Source of the DNA: Nesterenkonia alba DSM 19423 | GTDB taxonomy: Bacteria > Actinomycetota > Actinomycetes > Actinomycetales > Micrococcaceae | Reading direction: 5' to 3' | Length of the DNA stretch: 64,000 nt | Assembly: GCF_000421745.1 (NCBI RefSeq) | Contig: NZ_ATXP01000001.1 | Location: forward strand, 62,001 to 126,000 | Shown: in pieces, positions 37,693 through 46,292 of the stretch | Numbering within the stretch: the first letter of the stretch is position 1 | How the letters are laid out: each line of letters begins with the position of its first letter | Translations under genes and position numbers: made by a program | Notes under the pieces: model-generated | Told to the model about the DNA's origin: nothing | The model's input: only the letters and a program-made list of their open reading frames with translations | Database searches by the model: none

Positions 37693-40392
37693 GTGACGGT
37701 CGGCGTCGTCGTGGTCTGTCCTCCGGTGATCCTTGAGCAGGCCACCGAGTGGGGCCGGGCCGGGCTCATTGCTGACAGCCTGTGGATCAGCAGTGAGCAG
37801 GTCGACAGCATCGACCCGGATGAGCCCAACAGCATCACTGCCCGCCGTATCCGTCCCCACCGGATCGATGACGGCGTCCGCCTGGCCAAATCCCTCTCTG
37901 CCCTCGGGTCGCTGGATGAGGCCCGCATTGGATGGATCCGTACCCCTGCCGAGGATGCCACCCGACCCATCGCCGAGCTGGAGGCACTGCTGCGTCAGTT
38001 GCTGCCGGAGGATACGTACCGGTGGTTCGATATCGTCATCCCGCAGCGGCGCACCGACGCGGAACTCGCCCCGCTGCCCGGACGATGGGTGCGCCTGCGG
38101 GTGCTCCCCGAAGACCGGGCCACTCCTGATGTCACTGACGCCGGATGGGACCTGGACCTGCACGTGCCGCTGCACGCCTCCCTGGCCGCCATCGGCATTC
38201 TCGGAGGAGTGTTCACCCAGACACCCTGGGGCGCGGCAGAGGCCAACCGGCACTACGAGTTCCGGGCGTTTAGCCGACTGGTGCTGGGCCGAACGGTGGC
38301 CCGCTCAGCGGCTGAACGCTACTTGGCCGAAGATCTCCCGGCGCTGGCCGCCGGAGAAGCCCACCCGCGGCGTTACCTCACCGTGGAGGGTGCCGAGGCC
38401 GAGCAGGTGCTCGACTCCGCGGTGCATCACGTGCTGGCCGAGGGGGACGCCGCCCTGAGCTACACCCCGTTACCGCCCAGTGGGTTCGAACCCCCGCAGA
38501 AAGTCAGCCTGCTTCAGCACCTGCGGCAGATGGTCTCAGTGCTGCTGACCGGGCTGCTGGCTCTGCTGGGGCGGCGCATGGTGCCTGAGGCGCTGCTGCC
38601 GGACCGTTTCGACTTTACCGATCTGGGGTACTCGGTGGAGCGGTACTCGCTGAACCTCGGCTGGGGGCTGCGGATCCGCGACTACAACGCCGACGACGCC
38701 GCAGCCGCCTCGGCGGCGCGTCGTGACCTCACTGCCGAACGGGAGAAGCTACGCAGCCGTTCTCACCCGGTACCGCCCGGGGTGTGGCGGACTGTCGCTG
38801 GAACCGCCACCGCACTGGTCGACGGAGCAGAGCAGGTGACCAGCTGGCGGCCGCCGCAACGTGAGAACCGCACGGTGACGATCCCACCGGAGGTGGTCAT
38901 CCCGGAGACCGCAGCCCCGCAGACACCGAACCCGGAGGCACCGAACCCGCAGGCACCGGCCCCGGAGGTTGACCAGAGCCTCGGCGTCTTCGCCGAGGAG
39001 GGATCCGCCGCCGCCACGGTCGCACTGGCAACGCTACATGCCCGGCGCCCGGCACCGGTCACCGCCTGGGTCACCGAAGAACAGGTCTCAGCCACCGTCT
39101 CCGCCAGCGCTGAGGAATTCGCCCGCCACGGAGCCGCCCGTGATGCCGAGGCACTCAATGCCCAGCTCAGCGACTACCCGCAGGCCACCGGGCAGGTGGG
39201 TGGGCAGGTCGCACGGGGGTACTTTGAGAGGCTCCGCGGTGCCGTAGCCGGGGCCGCTGTGCGTGCTGACCTCGACGCCGACCGGTGGATGGACATCGCC
39301 GCCGATGAGACGCTCACTGAGGCCCAGGACTGGCAGGAACACGAACGCTCTTTCCGCCGCCGCAGTTGGCTGGGCTTGGGTATCTTCGCAGCCCTGGCCG
39401 CCGGATGGTGGTACTTCGCCGCCGACCTGCTGACCGTTTTGCCCGCCTGGTTCAGCGTTCCACTAGGCTTCGTCATCCTCGCTGTGTTCGCCGTGGCCCA
39501 CCTGGTCGGTACCTTCACCGGATTGTTCCGGGCCTATCAGTCCTATAACGAACGCGGACGACGTCGGCTCGAATATCGGCAGATGTTCTACCGCCATAGC
39601 CTGCACGCCGCACAGGAAGCAGTCCGCCTGCACTCCGCGCGTCGGGTGCTGGGCCGGTGGGCGGTGATCCTCACTGGGATCTTCCCGCGGGTCGAGAACC
39701 CGCACGAGGAGCCCGAGCAGAGCACTGTGCCTGAGCGGAGCCCGAAAGGTACCGCCTTCGCCCAACCCACATATCAGCGCCGCGAACTGACCCTCTGGTT
39801 GGCCGATGAGGCCGCCGAGCCCGGGTGGCGGCACCGCGCCCTGGCCTGGGCTGCCCGCGCCGATCAAGGGGTGGACGCCGAAGCGGACGCCTTCGCTGAA
39901 CTCTGCACCGACGATGGCTTCACCGGAGGACTCCTGGCCCGGCTCGCCGAAGACATCAGCCACCTCTGGCGCGACTACGAGCGCAGCCTGCGCACCGAGA
40001 TCGCCGACTCCCTGGCCAGTCGGCTCGTCGAAGACGGCACCCGCGCGCTGGAGATCATCACCCCCGAGCACCGTGCTGCCGCCATTGCCGCAGGGGAGCG
40101 TCCCGCCCCACAGCTCGAGGACTTTCTGGCCGAACCCTGGCCACAAGACGACGACGCCGACCGCTGGCAGCGCGACTACCGGCTCGCTGGCACTCGTGGC
40201 GGCTCCGGTGAGCCCCGTGCCGGTGCCGCCAGCAGCGGCCAGGAGCGCATCGAAGAGCTGGTACCCGATGTGCTGGCACTGACCGTGCGGCTACAGCACC
40301 GCGAACTGGAGACCTTCGAGGAGGTTACCGCCCCCGCCGAGTCCTCTCCGGATGCCGGGCAGGACTACCACCCCACCCGTGGCCGACTCTGA
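37693..40392 (+). CDS. unknown large membrane protein, last gene of the tubulin-like operon (899 aa)
   Basis: GTG 37693 is chosen because GGAGG at 37681-37685 lies 7 nt upstream and the tubulin-like gene ends at 37652; the open frame upstream overlaps that gene without a ribosome site. The N-terminal 270 residues are soluble alpha/beta. A hydrophobic stretch lies near 276-296, a Pro/Ala-rich repeat-like linker (PQTPNPEAPNPQAPAPE) near 415-435, and two clear membrane helices at about 557-579 and 586-608. A helical charged C-terminal half follows. Most of the chain is probably cytoplasmic. I know no family for it. Its place after the tubulin-like gene suggests a membrane anchor or regulator for that filament. 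Confidence 0.78.
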   Translation: MTVGVVVVCPPVILEQATEWGRAGLIADSLWISSEQVDSIDPDEPNSITARRIRPHRIDDGVRLAKSLSALGSLDEARIGWIRTPAEDATRPIAELEALLRQLLPEDTYRWFDIVIPQRRTDAELAPLPGRWVRLRVLPEDRATPDVTDAGWDLDLHVPLHASLAAIGILGGVFTQTPWGAAEANRHYEFRAFSRLVLGRTVARSAAERYLAEDLPALAAGEAHPRRYLTVEGAEAEQVLDSAVHHVLAEGDAALSYTPLPPSGFEPPQKVSLLQHLRQMVSVLLTGLLALLGRRMVPEALLPDRFDFTDLGYSVERYSLNLGWGLRIRDYNADDAAAASAARRDLTAEREKLRSRSHPVPPGVWRTVAGTATALVDGAEQVTSWRPPQRENRTVTIPPEVVIPETAAPQTPNPEAPNPQAPAPEVDQSLGVFAEEGSAAATVALATLHARRPAPVTAWVTEEQVSATVSASAEEFARHGAARDAEALNAQLSDYPQATGQVGGQVARGYFERLRGAVAGAAVRADLDADRWMDIAADETLTEAQDWQEHERSFRRRSWLGLGIFAALAAGWWYFAADLLTVLPAWFSVPLGFVILAVFAVAHLVGTFTGLFRAYQSYNERGRRRLEYRQMFYRHSLHAAQEAVRLHSARRVLGRWAVILTGIFPRVENPHEEPEQSTVPERSPKGTAFAQPTYQRRELTLWLADEAAEPGWRHRALAWAARADQGVDAEADAFAELCTDDGFTGGLLARLAEDISHLWRDYERSLRTEIADSLASRLVEDGTRALEIITPEHRAAAIAAGERPAPQLEDFLAEPWPQDDDADRWQRDYRLAGTRGGSGEPRAGAASSGQERIEELVPDVLALTVRLQHRELETFEEVTAPAESSPDAGQDYHPTRGRL

Positions 40393-40489
40393 CCCCGGGT
40401 GCGCGGAGACGGGCGCGCCTGGCACCCAGCTGGGGCACGGAAGCGCGTGAGGGCGTACCGGTGCGGTGGCGTCGTCGTGCGCCCTCCGG

Positions 40490-40495
40490 TATAGT
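40490..40495 (+). promoter_or_regulatory. -10 box TATAGT of the rplM promoter
   Basis: GGTATAGTGATGG is the best -10 sequence in the 347-bp gap 40393-40739. The -35 region (around 40467-40472) is poor. The leader to rplM would be about 240 nt; it is GC-rich with no coding frame and no structure I can name. I see no terminator after the preceding gene. Confidence 0.5.
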
Positions 40496-40739
40496 GATGG
40501 GTTGTTGTGCGTGTCCACCCCTGCGCGGACTCGTGTCGAGGCGGCTTCCGTTGCATAGCCGAAACAGCCTCCACCGACCGCAGGGACCCCACGGGCCCGG
40601 CACCGTTCCAGCCCTCACCTGGAGCGCCGGAAGCGCACTCGCAAGACTGACAGTGCATCAGGCACTGGTCCGGCGTGCATCTCACACGCGCCCGGCCCAC
40701 GTGCGCTGAACCGTAAACCGACCGTAAGGCAAACACACC

Positions 40740-41183
40740 GTGCGTACGTACACTCCCAAGCAAGGCGACAATGACGCCCAGTGGCACGTCATCGACGCCA
40801 CCGACGTCGTGCTCGGCCGGCTCGCCAGCCACGCAGCGACCCTGCTGCGCGGCAAGCACAAGCCGACCTTCGCCCCCCACATGGACTCCGGCGACTTCGT
40901 CATCATCATCAACGCGGAGAAGGTCGCCGTCACTGGTGACAAAGCCAGCAAGAAGCGTTACTGGCGGCACTCCGGCTTCCCCGGCGGCATCAAGTCGCAG
41001 AGCTTCGAGGAGCTCATCCAGCGTCACCCCACCCGCGTGGTGGAGCAGGCGGTCAAGGGCATGCTGCCCAAGAACAAGCTCGGCCGTGCTCAGCTGACCA
41101 AGCTGCGCGTCTACGCCGGCAGCGAGCACCCGCACACCGCCCAGCAGCCCAAGCCCTACGAGATTACCCAGGTCGCCCAGTAA
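40740..41183 (+). CDS. rplM: 50S ribosomal protein L13
   Basis: The 147-residue product carries [59 protein letters not shown] and [13 protein letters not shown], all typical of L13, an early assembly protein of the 50S. GTG 40740 follows AAGG in a GTAAGGCAAACACACC leader. It forms an operon with rpsI, 36 bp downstream. Confidence 0.98.
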   Translation: MRTYTPKQGDNDAQWHVIDATDVVLGRLASHAATLLRGKHKPTFAPHMDSGDFVIIINAEKVAVTGDKASKKRYWRHSGFPGGIKSQSFEELIQRHPTRVVEQAVKGMLPKNKLGRAQLTKLRVYAGSEHPHTAQQPKPYEITQVAQ

Positions 41184-41219
41184 TCCGGGCCCGACTCGAC
41201 AGACCTACAGAGGAGAACC

Positions 41220-41720
41220 GTGGCTCAGAACACTGAAGAGCTCACTGAGACCGAGGGGCTGACCAGCTACACCTCGGAGTCCGCCCCCAGCACCAGCACC
41301 GAGGAGCCCGCCGCCGAGCGTGCTCCGCTGACCGTGCCCGGTGCCGCCATCGGCCGCCGCAAGCGCGCCCGCGCCCGGGTCCGGATCATCCCCGGCTCCG
41401 GCCAGTGGACCATCAACGGCCGCAGCCTGGAAGACTACTTCCCCAACAAGCTGCACCAGCAGGAAGTCAACGACCCCTTCACCCTGCTCGGGCTTGAAGG
41501 CGCCTACGACGTCATCGCCCGTATCGACGGTGGCGGACCCTCCGGTCAGGCCGGTGCACTGCGTCTGGGGATCTCCCGGGCGCTCAACGGCATCGACCGG
41601 GACCACAACCGTCCGGCGCTGAAGAAGGCCGGCTTCCTCACCCGCGACGCGCGCGCGGTGGAGCGGAAGAAGGCCGGACTCAAGAAGGCCCGCAAAGCCC
41701 CGCAGTACTCCAAGCGGTGA
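41220..41720 (+). CDS. rpsI: 30S ribosomal protein S9 with N-terminal extension
   Basis: The S9 core begins near residue 38 ([33 protein letters not shown]) and ends in the invariant SKR tail whose last Arg touches P-site tRNA. The first 37 residues are an acidic Thr/Ser/Glu extension, common in actinobacterial S9, giving 166 residues. GAGGAG precedes GTG 41220. A strong terminator follows before glmM. Confidence 0.98.
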   Translation: MAQNTEELTETEGLTSYTSESAPSTSTEEPAAERAPLTVPGAAIGRRKRARARVRIIPGSGQWTINGRSLEDYFPNKLHQQEVNDPFTLLGLEGAYDVIARIDGGGPSGQAGALRLGISRALNGIDRDHNRPALKKAGFLTRDARAVERKKAGLKKARKAPQYSKR

Positions 41721-41779
41721 TGCTCACCGTGTGTGGTTCCTCCCAGCGCTGATTGCGGAAGAACCTCACAGCTTCATAT

Positions 41780-41818
41780 CGAAAGTGCCCCGTCCGGTCC
41801 CCGGGCGGGGCACTTTCG
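41780..41818 (+). terminator. rpsI terminator (13-bp perfect stem, extendable to 18)
   Basis: 41780-41792 pairs perfectly with 41806-41818, and five further inner pairs (one G-U) leave a three-base loop. It lies 59 bp after rpsI and just before the glmM promoter. Confidence 0.9.
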
Positions 41819-41830
41819 CGTTCCCGGCGT

Positions 41831-41836
41831 TAGACT
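41831..41836 (+). promoter_or_regulatory. -10 box TAGACT before glmM, near-leaderless arrangement
   Basis: TAGACT ends 10 bp before the glmM ATG, so transcription starting 6-8 bp downstream would leave a leader of only a few bases. No Shine-Dalgarno sequence precedes the ATG. The preceding TTCCCGGCGT resembles TTCCCGCGT before glmS. Confidence 0.45.
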
Positions 41837-41846
41837 CAGCTTCAAT

Positions 41847-43199
41847 ATGACCAGACTCTTCGGAACCGATGGTGTGCGCGGGGTGGCTAATGGGCTGCTG
41901 ACTGCGGACTTAGCTCTTCGTCTTTCTCAAGCTGCTGCGGTGGTGTTGGGTCATCAGCGTGTTGGTGACCGACGTCGTCCGGTGGCGGTGGTGGCTCGTG
42001 ATCCGCGGGTCTCGGGGGAATTTTTGTCCTCTGCAGTGGAAGCGGGGTTGGCTTCTTCTGGGGTGGATGTTTTTGATGCGGGGGTGTTGCCGACTCCGGC
42101 GGCGGCGTTCTTGGTGGCTGATATTGATGCGGATTTCGGGGTGATGATCTCGGCGTCGCATAATCCGGCTCCGGATAACGGGATTAAGTTCCTCGGTGCC
42201 GGGGGGCATAAGCTCGATGACGCGGTCGAAGATGCGATTGAGGCGCAGATGGGGGCTGAGCCGTTGGCACCCACGGGGGCTGATGTGGGTCGGATCCGTC
42301 GGTTCTCCGATGCGGAGGACCGGTATGTGGTCCACCTGTTGCAGTCTTTAGGTGGGGTGAGCCTGGCAGGGCTGAAGATCGTGATCGATTGTGCTCATGG
42401 CGCCGCTAGTGGGTGTTCGCCGGAGGCTTTCGCTGCAGCTGGCGCTCAAGTGGTGGTCATCGGGGCGGAGCCCGATGGGATGAACATCAACTCCGGGTAT
42501 GGATCCACTCATTTGGGGGCCCTGCAGGAGGCAGTGGTGGCTCAAGGGGCTGATCTGGGGGTGGCCCATGATGGGGATGCTGATCGGTGTCTGGCGGTGG
42601 ATCACACCGGGGCCGTGATTGACGGGGATCAGATTATGGGGATCCTGGCCCTGGGGCTCAAAGAGGCCGGCACTCTCGTGGAGGACACCTTGGTTACCAC
42701 GGTGATGAGTAATCTGGGGTTGAAACTGGGGATGGCTGAGGCGGGGATCCGGCTGGTGCAGACTCAAGTGGGGGATCGGTATGTGCTCGAAGGCATGCGT
42801 GCTGGGGGATATTCCCTGGGTGGGGAACAGTCCGGGCATTTGATCTTCGCTGACTACGCGACCACCGGGGATGGGGTGCTGACTGGGTTGCAGCTGGCTG
42901 CACGGGTGGCTGCTACTGGTAAGACTCTGCACACTCTGGCGGCGGAGGCGATGACTCGTTTGCCACAGGTACTCATCAATGTCACCGGGGTGGATAAGGC
43001 CAAAGTGAAGACCGATCGGGTGGTTCTTCAAGCGGTGGCTGAGGTTGAGGCCCGCCTGGGAGACACTGGCCGAGTGCTCTTACGCCCTTCTGGAACCGAA
43101 CCGGTGGTCCGGGTCATGGTTGAAGCCGAGACCGCCGCCGCTGCTGAAGCAGAATCTAAACACCTCGCCGAGATCGTCGGTACCCACCTCGCCCTATAG
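41847..43199 (+). CDS. glmM: phosphoglucosamine mutase
   Basis: GlmM converts glucosamine-6-phosphate to glucosamine-1-phosphate on the way to UDP-GlcNAc and peptidoglycan. The active-site loop [17 protein letters not shown] has the phospho-serine at about Ser104. The metal loop AHDGDADRC, the sugar loop [10 protein letters not shown] and the phosphate loop [14 protein letters not shown] are all intact. Length 450 aa, as usual. ATG 41847 is the family start; the longer frame crosses the terminator. Its codon use is odd: most of the gene prefers G- or T-ending codons (13 GAT against 4 GAC in the first 170 codons), while the last 30 or so codons return to C-ending ones. Confidence 0.97.
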   Translation: MTRLFGTDGVRGVANGLLTADLALRLSQAAAVVLGHQRVGDRRRPVAVVARDPRVSGEFLSSAVEAGLASSGVDVFDAGVLPTPAAAFLVADIDADFGVMISASHNPAPDNGIKFLGAGGHKLDDAVEDAIEAQMGAEPLAPTGADVGRIRRFSDAEDRYVVHLLQSLGGVSLAGLKIVIDCAHGAASGCSPEAFAAAGAQVVVIGAEPDGMNINSGYGSTHLGALQEAVVAQGADLGVAHDGDADRCLAVDHTGAVIDGDQIMGILALGLKEAGTLVEDTLVTTVMSNLGLKLGMAEAGIRLVQTQVGDRYVLEGMRAGGYSLGGEQSGHLIFADYATTGDGVLTGLQLAARVAATGKTLHTLAAEAMTRLPQVLINVTGVDKAKVKTDRVVLQAVAEVEARLGDTGRVLLRPSGTEPVVRVMVEAETAAAAEAESKHLAEIVGTHLAL

Positions 43200-43200
43200 A

Positions 43201-43232
43201 GTTTGCAGCACCCCCGCAGGCGTGCTGCAAAC
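43201..43232 (+). terminator. glmM terminator (11-bp stem)
   Basis: GTTTGCAGCAC at 43201-43211 pairs perfectly with GTGCTGCAAAC at 43222-43232, directly after the glmM stop. A weaker copy (CAGCAC 43267-43272 with GTGCTG 43282-43287) follows, so the signal is partly duplicated. Confidence 0.82.
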
Positions 43233-43370
43233 CGGCGTACTTCTCGTCGAACTGTCCGAACTCATCCAGCACCGCGCTGGCGTGCTGCGAACCACATGCG
43301 TGAACATATTTCCTTGTGTGACACGTTGAGTCGAGTTGTGTTCAAGTATCCCCTAAGCTGAGTCCACACC

Positions 43371-43479
43371 CCATCACGAGCGGCTGAGAGATCTGGCTCG
43401 ATGACGCCGCAGCAACCCGGGAGTGCAGGAGTGATGTTCCTGTGCATCGCAGGCCGGGTGCTACCGCCAGGACCGATGG
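43371..43479 (+). ncRNA. SAM-I (S-box) riboswitch upstream of the sulfonate operon
   Basis: The order of elements matches SAM-I. P1 is CCATC (43371-43375) with GATGG (43475-43479). P2 (GCGGC with GCCGC) carries the kink-turn region CTGAGAGATCTGGCTCGATGA and is followed by the conserved AGCAACC. P3 is CCCGGG to CCGGG, followed by GTGCTACC and the P4/closing segment. The aptamer ends 24 nt before the ATG of the binding-protein gene, so ligand binding most likely hides the ribosome site (GAGGA 43491-43495). A TAAGCT -10-like box lies at 43354-43359. It would reduce sulfonate uptake when S-adenosylmethionine is plentiful. Confidence 0.85.
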
Positions 43480-43503
43480 AATCGATCAGTGAGGAACCGC
43501 ACC

Positions 43504-44622
43504 ATGGCGCAGCTCTCGCCAAAATATGTTCATAGTTTTGTTCGTCCTGCTGTGGCGGGACTGGCGCTCATCGGGCTGCTGACTGCCTGCTCTGAAGTCG
43601 GCGCCGCCGGAGAAGGCCAGGATCACGACGACGCCGGTCCCTTGAGTTTTGATGATCCGCTCCCCGAGGAGGTCCCGGAAGGAACTGAACTGGTCATCGG
43701 AGATCCCGCCACCCAACGGGCACTGGAACTCTCCGGGGAGATCGACGAGCTCTCCTTCGACGTCGAATGGGCCAACTTCAGTGGCGGGCCCCGTACCTCG
43801 GAGGCTTTCCGGGCCGGGGCATTGGACGCCGGAGCGGTCGCCGAAATCCCCGCCCTGCACGCCTACTGGACTGACCTGCCGACCCGGACGATCACCGCCA
43901 GCCGCAAAGTCGACCACCTCGAGCACCCGGTCTATGAGATCGGCATCGCCCCCGGGGTTGCCGATGAGGTCGAGACCCTCGAAGACCTAGAAGGCTTGCG
44001 GATCGCTTACAGTCCCGGCCAAGCCCAGGGCGCTCTGGTGCTTCGGGTGCTCGACGACGTCGGACTCACCACAGACGACGTCGAACTCGTCGAACTGGCC
44101 AGTACAGATGACACCTACCCCAATGCGCTCAGCAGCAACCAGGTCGACGCCGCCCCGTTGGGCATCCAGTCGGCCATCCGCTACGCCGATCAGTACGGCG
44201 AGGATGGTGCCATCACCTTAGAGCACGGACTCCGGGATGACCGCGGGGGGATCTACGTCCACGCAGAGAGTCTCGAGGACCCGGCCAAGGCGGCAGCACT
44301 GGTCGAATACGCCCACTACTGGGGCCGGGCACGGGCCTGGATCGACGCCCATCCGGAGATCTGGGCTGAACAGTGGTACGTCGAACACCAGGGCCTGACT
44401 CCCGAGCAGGCCGAGGAACTCCTCGAGTTGGAGGGCGACCGTGAGGTGCCCAGTTCCTGGGAGGAGATCATCGCCCAAGACCAGGAGACCGCAGACATCC
44501 TGCTGCAGGAGCAGGACCGCGCTGAGCCGATCGATGTGGAGAATGAGATCTTCGATCTGCGGTTCGAGTCCATCGCCGGGGAAGCCTGGGAAGAAGCGAG
44601 GGATGAATATGCCGATCAGTGA
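43504..44622 (+). CDS. ssuA: sulfonate/nitrate-type ABC transporter substrate-binding lipoprotein
   Basis: The 372-residue protein has a signal peptide with a lipobox ending in Cys29 (LLTACSE), then a type II binding fold of the SsuA/TauA/NrtA group: VIGDPATQRALELSG, an AGALDAGAVAEIPALHA segment that lines the site, and DLEGLRIAYSPGQAQGALVLRVLDDVGL. Upstream GTG 43489 is part of the GTGAGGA ribosome site itself, so ATG 43504 is the start. The riboswitch and the two monooxygenase genes downstream make an organosulfonate the likely ligand. The next gene starts inside its 3' end. Confidence 0.85.
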   Translation: MAQLSPKYVHSFVRPAVAGLALIGLLTACSEVGAAGEGQDHDDAGPLSFDDPLPEEVPEGTELVIGDPATQRALELSGEIDELSFDVEWANFSGGPRTSEAFRAGALDAGAVAEIPALHAYWTDLPTRTITASRKVDHLEHPVYEIGIAPGVADEVETLEDLEGLRIAYSPGQAQGALVLRVLDDVGLTTDDVELVELASTDDTYPNALSSNQVDAAPLGIQSAIRYADQYGEDGAITLEHGLRDDRGGIYVHAESLEDPAKAAALVEYAHYWGRARAWIDAHPEIWAEQWYVEHQGLTPEQAEELLELEGDREVPSSWEEIIAQDQETADILLQEQDRAEPIDVENEIFDLRFESIAGEAWEEARDEYADQ

Positions 44623-45535
44623 CGTCACAGAGGCCCGGCCCACTGCACAGCGACCGACGACGCCGGCTTCACCCGCTCCCGCCGAGGCCGCCTCCGCTGC
44701 CACGGCACCTGCCGTCACGGTCCCGGGCCCATCCAGTACCCGGCTGGGTCCGGTGAGTATCCGGCCGCTGGGACTGGGTCGGAAGTATCCCTTCGGCTGG
44801 TCCTACGGGATTGTGGCGCTGTTGCTCATCTGGTCAGTCGGCAGCATCCTGGGGATCATCGATCCCCGCACTCTGCCGGCGCCCTGGGTCATTGTCGAGA
44901 CACTGTGGTACCAGCTGGTCGAAGGGCGATTGCCCGAACATATGCAGGCCTCGGTGGTCCGAGCTGCACTGGGGTTCTCCGCAGGATTCGCTGTCGGGCT
45001 GGTGCTAGCGGTCATTTCCGGGCTCAGTCGTCTCGGTGAGGGATTCATCGATGGTCCGGTGCAGATCAACCGCGCCACCCCGGGTCTGGCCATGATGCCA
45101 CTGCTGATCCTGTGGTTCGGCATTGGGGAAGACATGAAGATCATTACCATTGCCCTGAGCGTGATGATCCCCATCTACATGCACACCCACAACGGGTTGC
45201 GCGGCATTGACAAGCGTTACATCGAACTGGCCGAAACACAGAAGGTCAGCCGGTGGACGTTCATCCGGCACGTCATCTTCCCCGGCTCCCTGCCAGGACT
45301 GTTCCTCGGGCTGCGCTTTGCGGTCTTAAGCTCGTGGCTTTCGCTCATCGTGGTCGAGCAGTACAACGCCACCGAAGGGATCGGTTACATGATGACCCTG
45401 GCCTCCACCTACGGTCAGACCGATGTCATCATCGCCGGGCTGGTCGTCTACGCGGCTCTCGGTCTGGCCCTGGACAGCGGCGTGAAGGCCCTGCAGCGAT
45501 TTGCTCTGCGGTGGCGGAAGACGATCGAAGGGTAG
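44609..45535 (+). CDS. ssuC: sulfonate-type ABC transporter permease
   Basis: A Pro/Ala/Thr-rich cytoplasmic N-terminus of about 60 residues precedes six hydrophobic segments. The ABC-coupling EAA-type loop (ELAETQKVSRWTFIRHVIFPGSLPGLFLGLR) sits before the fifth. ATG 44609 is preferred to ATG 44603 because GCGAGGG (44596-44602) lies 6 nt upstream of it. It overlaps ssuA by 14 bp, and ssuB follows after 6 bp. It forms the membrane channel of the importer. Confidence 0.88.
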   Translation: MPISDVTEARPTAQRPTTPASPAPAEAASAATAPAVTVPGPSSTRLGPVSIRPLGLGRKYPFGWSYGIVALLLIWSVGSILGIIDPRTLPAPWVIVETLWYQLVEGRLPEHMQASVVRAALGFSAGFAVGLVLAVISGLSRLGEGFIDGPVQINRATPGLAMMPLLILWFGIGEDMKIITIALSVMIPIYMHTHNGLRGIDKRYIELAETQKVSRWTFIRHVIFPGSLPGLFLGLRFAVLSSWLSLIVVEQYNATEGIGYMMTLASTYGQTDVIIAGLVVYAALGLALDSGVKALQRFALRWRKTIEG

Positions 45536-45541
45536 GCGACC

Positions 45542-46249
45542 ATGACTGCAACTGATCTGCTGGCCGCCCGGGTCACCGCACTGAGCCGACGGTTCGGGGA
45601 TAAGACCATCCTCGATGACATATCCCTGGACGTACTCTCGGAGGAGTTCATCGCCCTGATTGGTAAATCCGGCTCGGGAAAGTCCACCCTGCTGCGAGCC
45701 ATCGCCGGTCTCGACCACGGAGTCGCTGGCAGTGGAGACATCGCGGTGCCGCGGCGGGTCTCCTTTGCGTTCCAAGATTCCCGGCTGCTGCCGTGGAAGC
45801 GCGTCCTCGACAACGTCATCTTCGGGCTCGAGGCCCCAGACGCCGTCGAACGGGGTCGAACCCTACTTCAGGAGGTCGGCCTGGCTGGACGGGAACGCTC
45901 CTGGCCCTATGAGCTCTCCGGCGGGGAGCAACAGCGGGTCGCCTTGGCCCGATCCCTGGCCGGAGAACCGGAACTATTGCTCATGGATGAACCCTTCGGT
46001 GCTCTGGATGCCCTGACACGGCGCAGAATGCACAAACTGCTGCTGCGGCTCAAAGACATCCATCGTCCGGCGATCATCTTGGTGACCCACGACGTCGAAG
46101 AGGCTGTGACCCTCGCCGACCGTGTCCTCGTCCTCAAAGACGGCCAGATCGCCGAGGACCTCCCCGTCGTCGCAGACCGTCCCCGCGACGTCGAAGACCC
46201 CGAACTCATCACGATCCGCAAGACTCTGCTGCAGCACCTCGGCGTCTGA
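45542..46249 (+). CDS. ssuB: sulfonate-type ABC transporter ATP-binding protein
   Basis: The 235-residue ATPase has Walker A GKSGSGKST at residues 41-49, the Q-loop FAFQDSRLLPW typical of the SsuB/TauB group, the signature LSGGEQQR, Walker B LLLMDEPFG and the switch His in VTHDVEEA. It powers the SsuA-SsuC importer. A weak GGTAGGCGACC ribosome site precedes ATG 45542. The monooxygenase gene starts 43 bp after its stop. Confidence 0.92.
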   Translation: MTATDLLAARVTALSRRFGDKTILDDISLDVLSEEFIALIGKSGSGKSTLLRAIAGLDHGVAGSGDIAVPRRVSFAFQDSRLLPWKRVLDNVIFGLEAPDAVERGRTLLQEVGLAGRERSWPYELSGGEQQRVALARSLAGEPELLLMDEPFGALDALTRRRMHKLLLRLKDIHRPAIILVTHDVEEAVTLADRVLVLKDGQIAEDLPVVADRPRDVEDPELITIRKTLLQHLGV

Positions 46250-46292
46250 ACCGTACGCTCAGCCGCCCGAGATGCCGGATAAGGAGCACACC

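Noticed and set aside
38482-38495. GGGTTCGAACCCCC, a tRNA T-arm-like string
   Set aside because: It lies inside the 899-aa coding frame, and no acceptor stem, anticodon arm or D-arm surrounds it.
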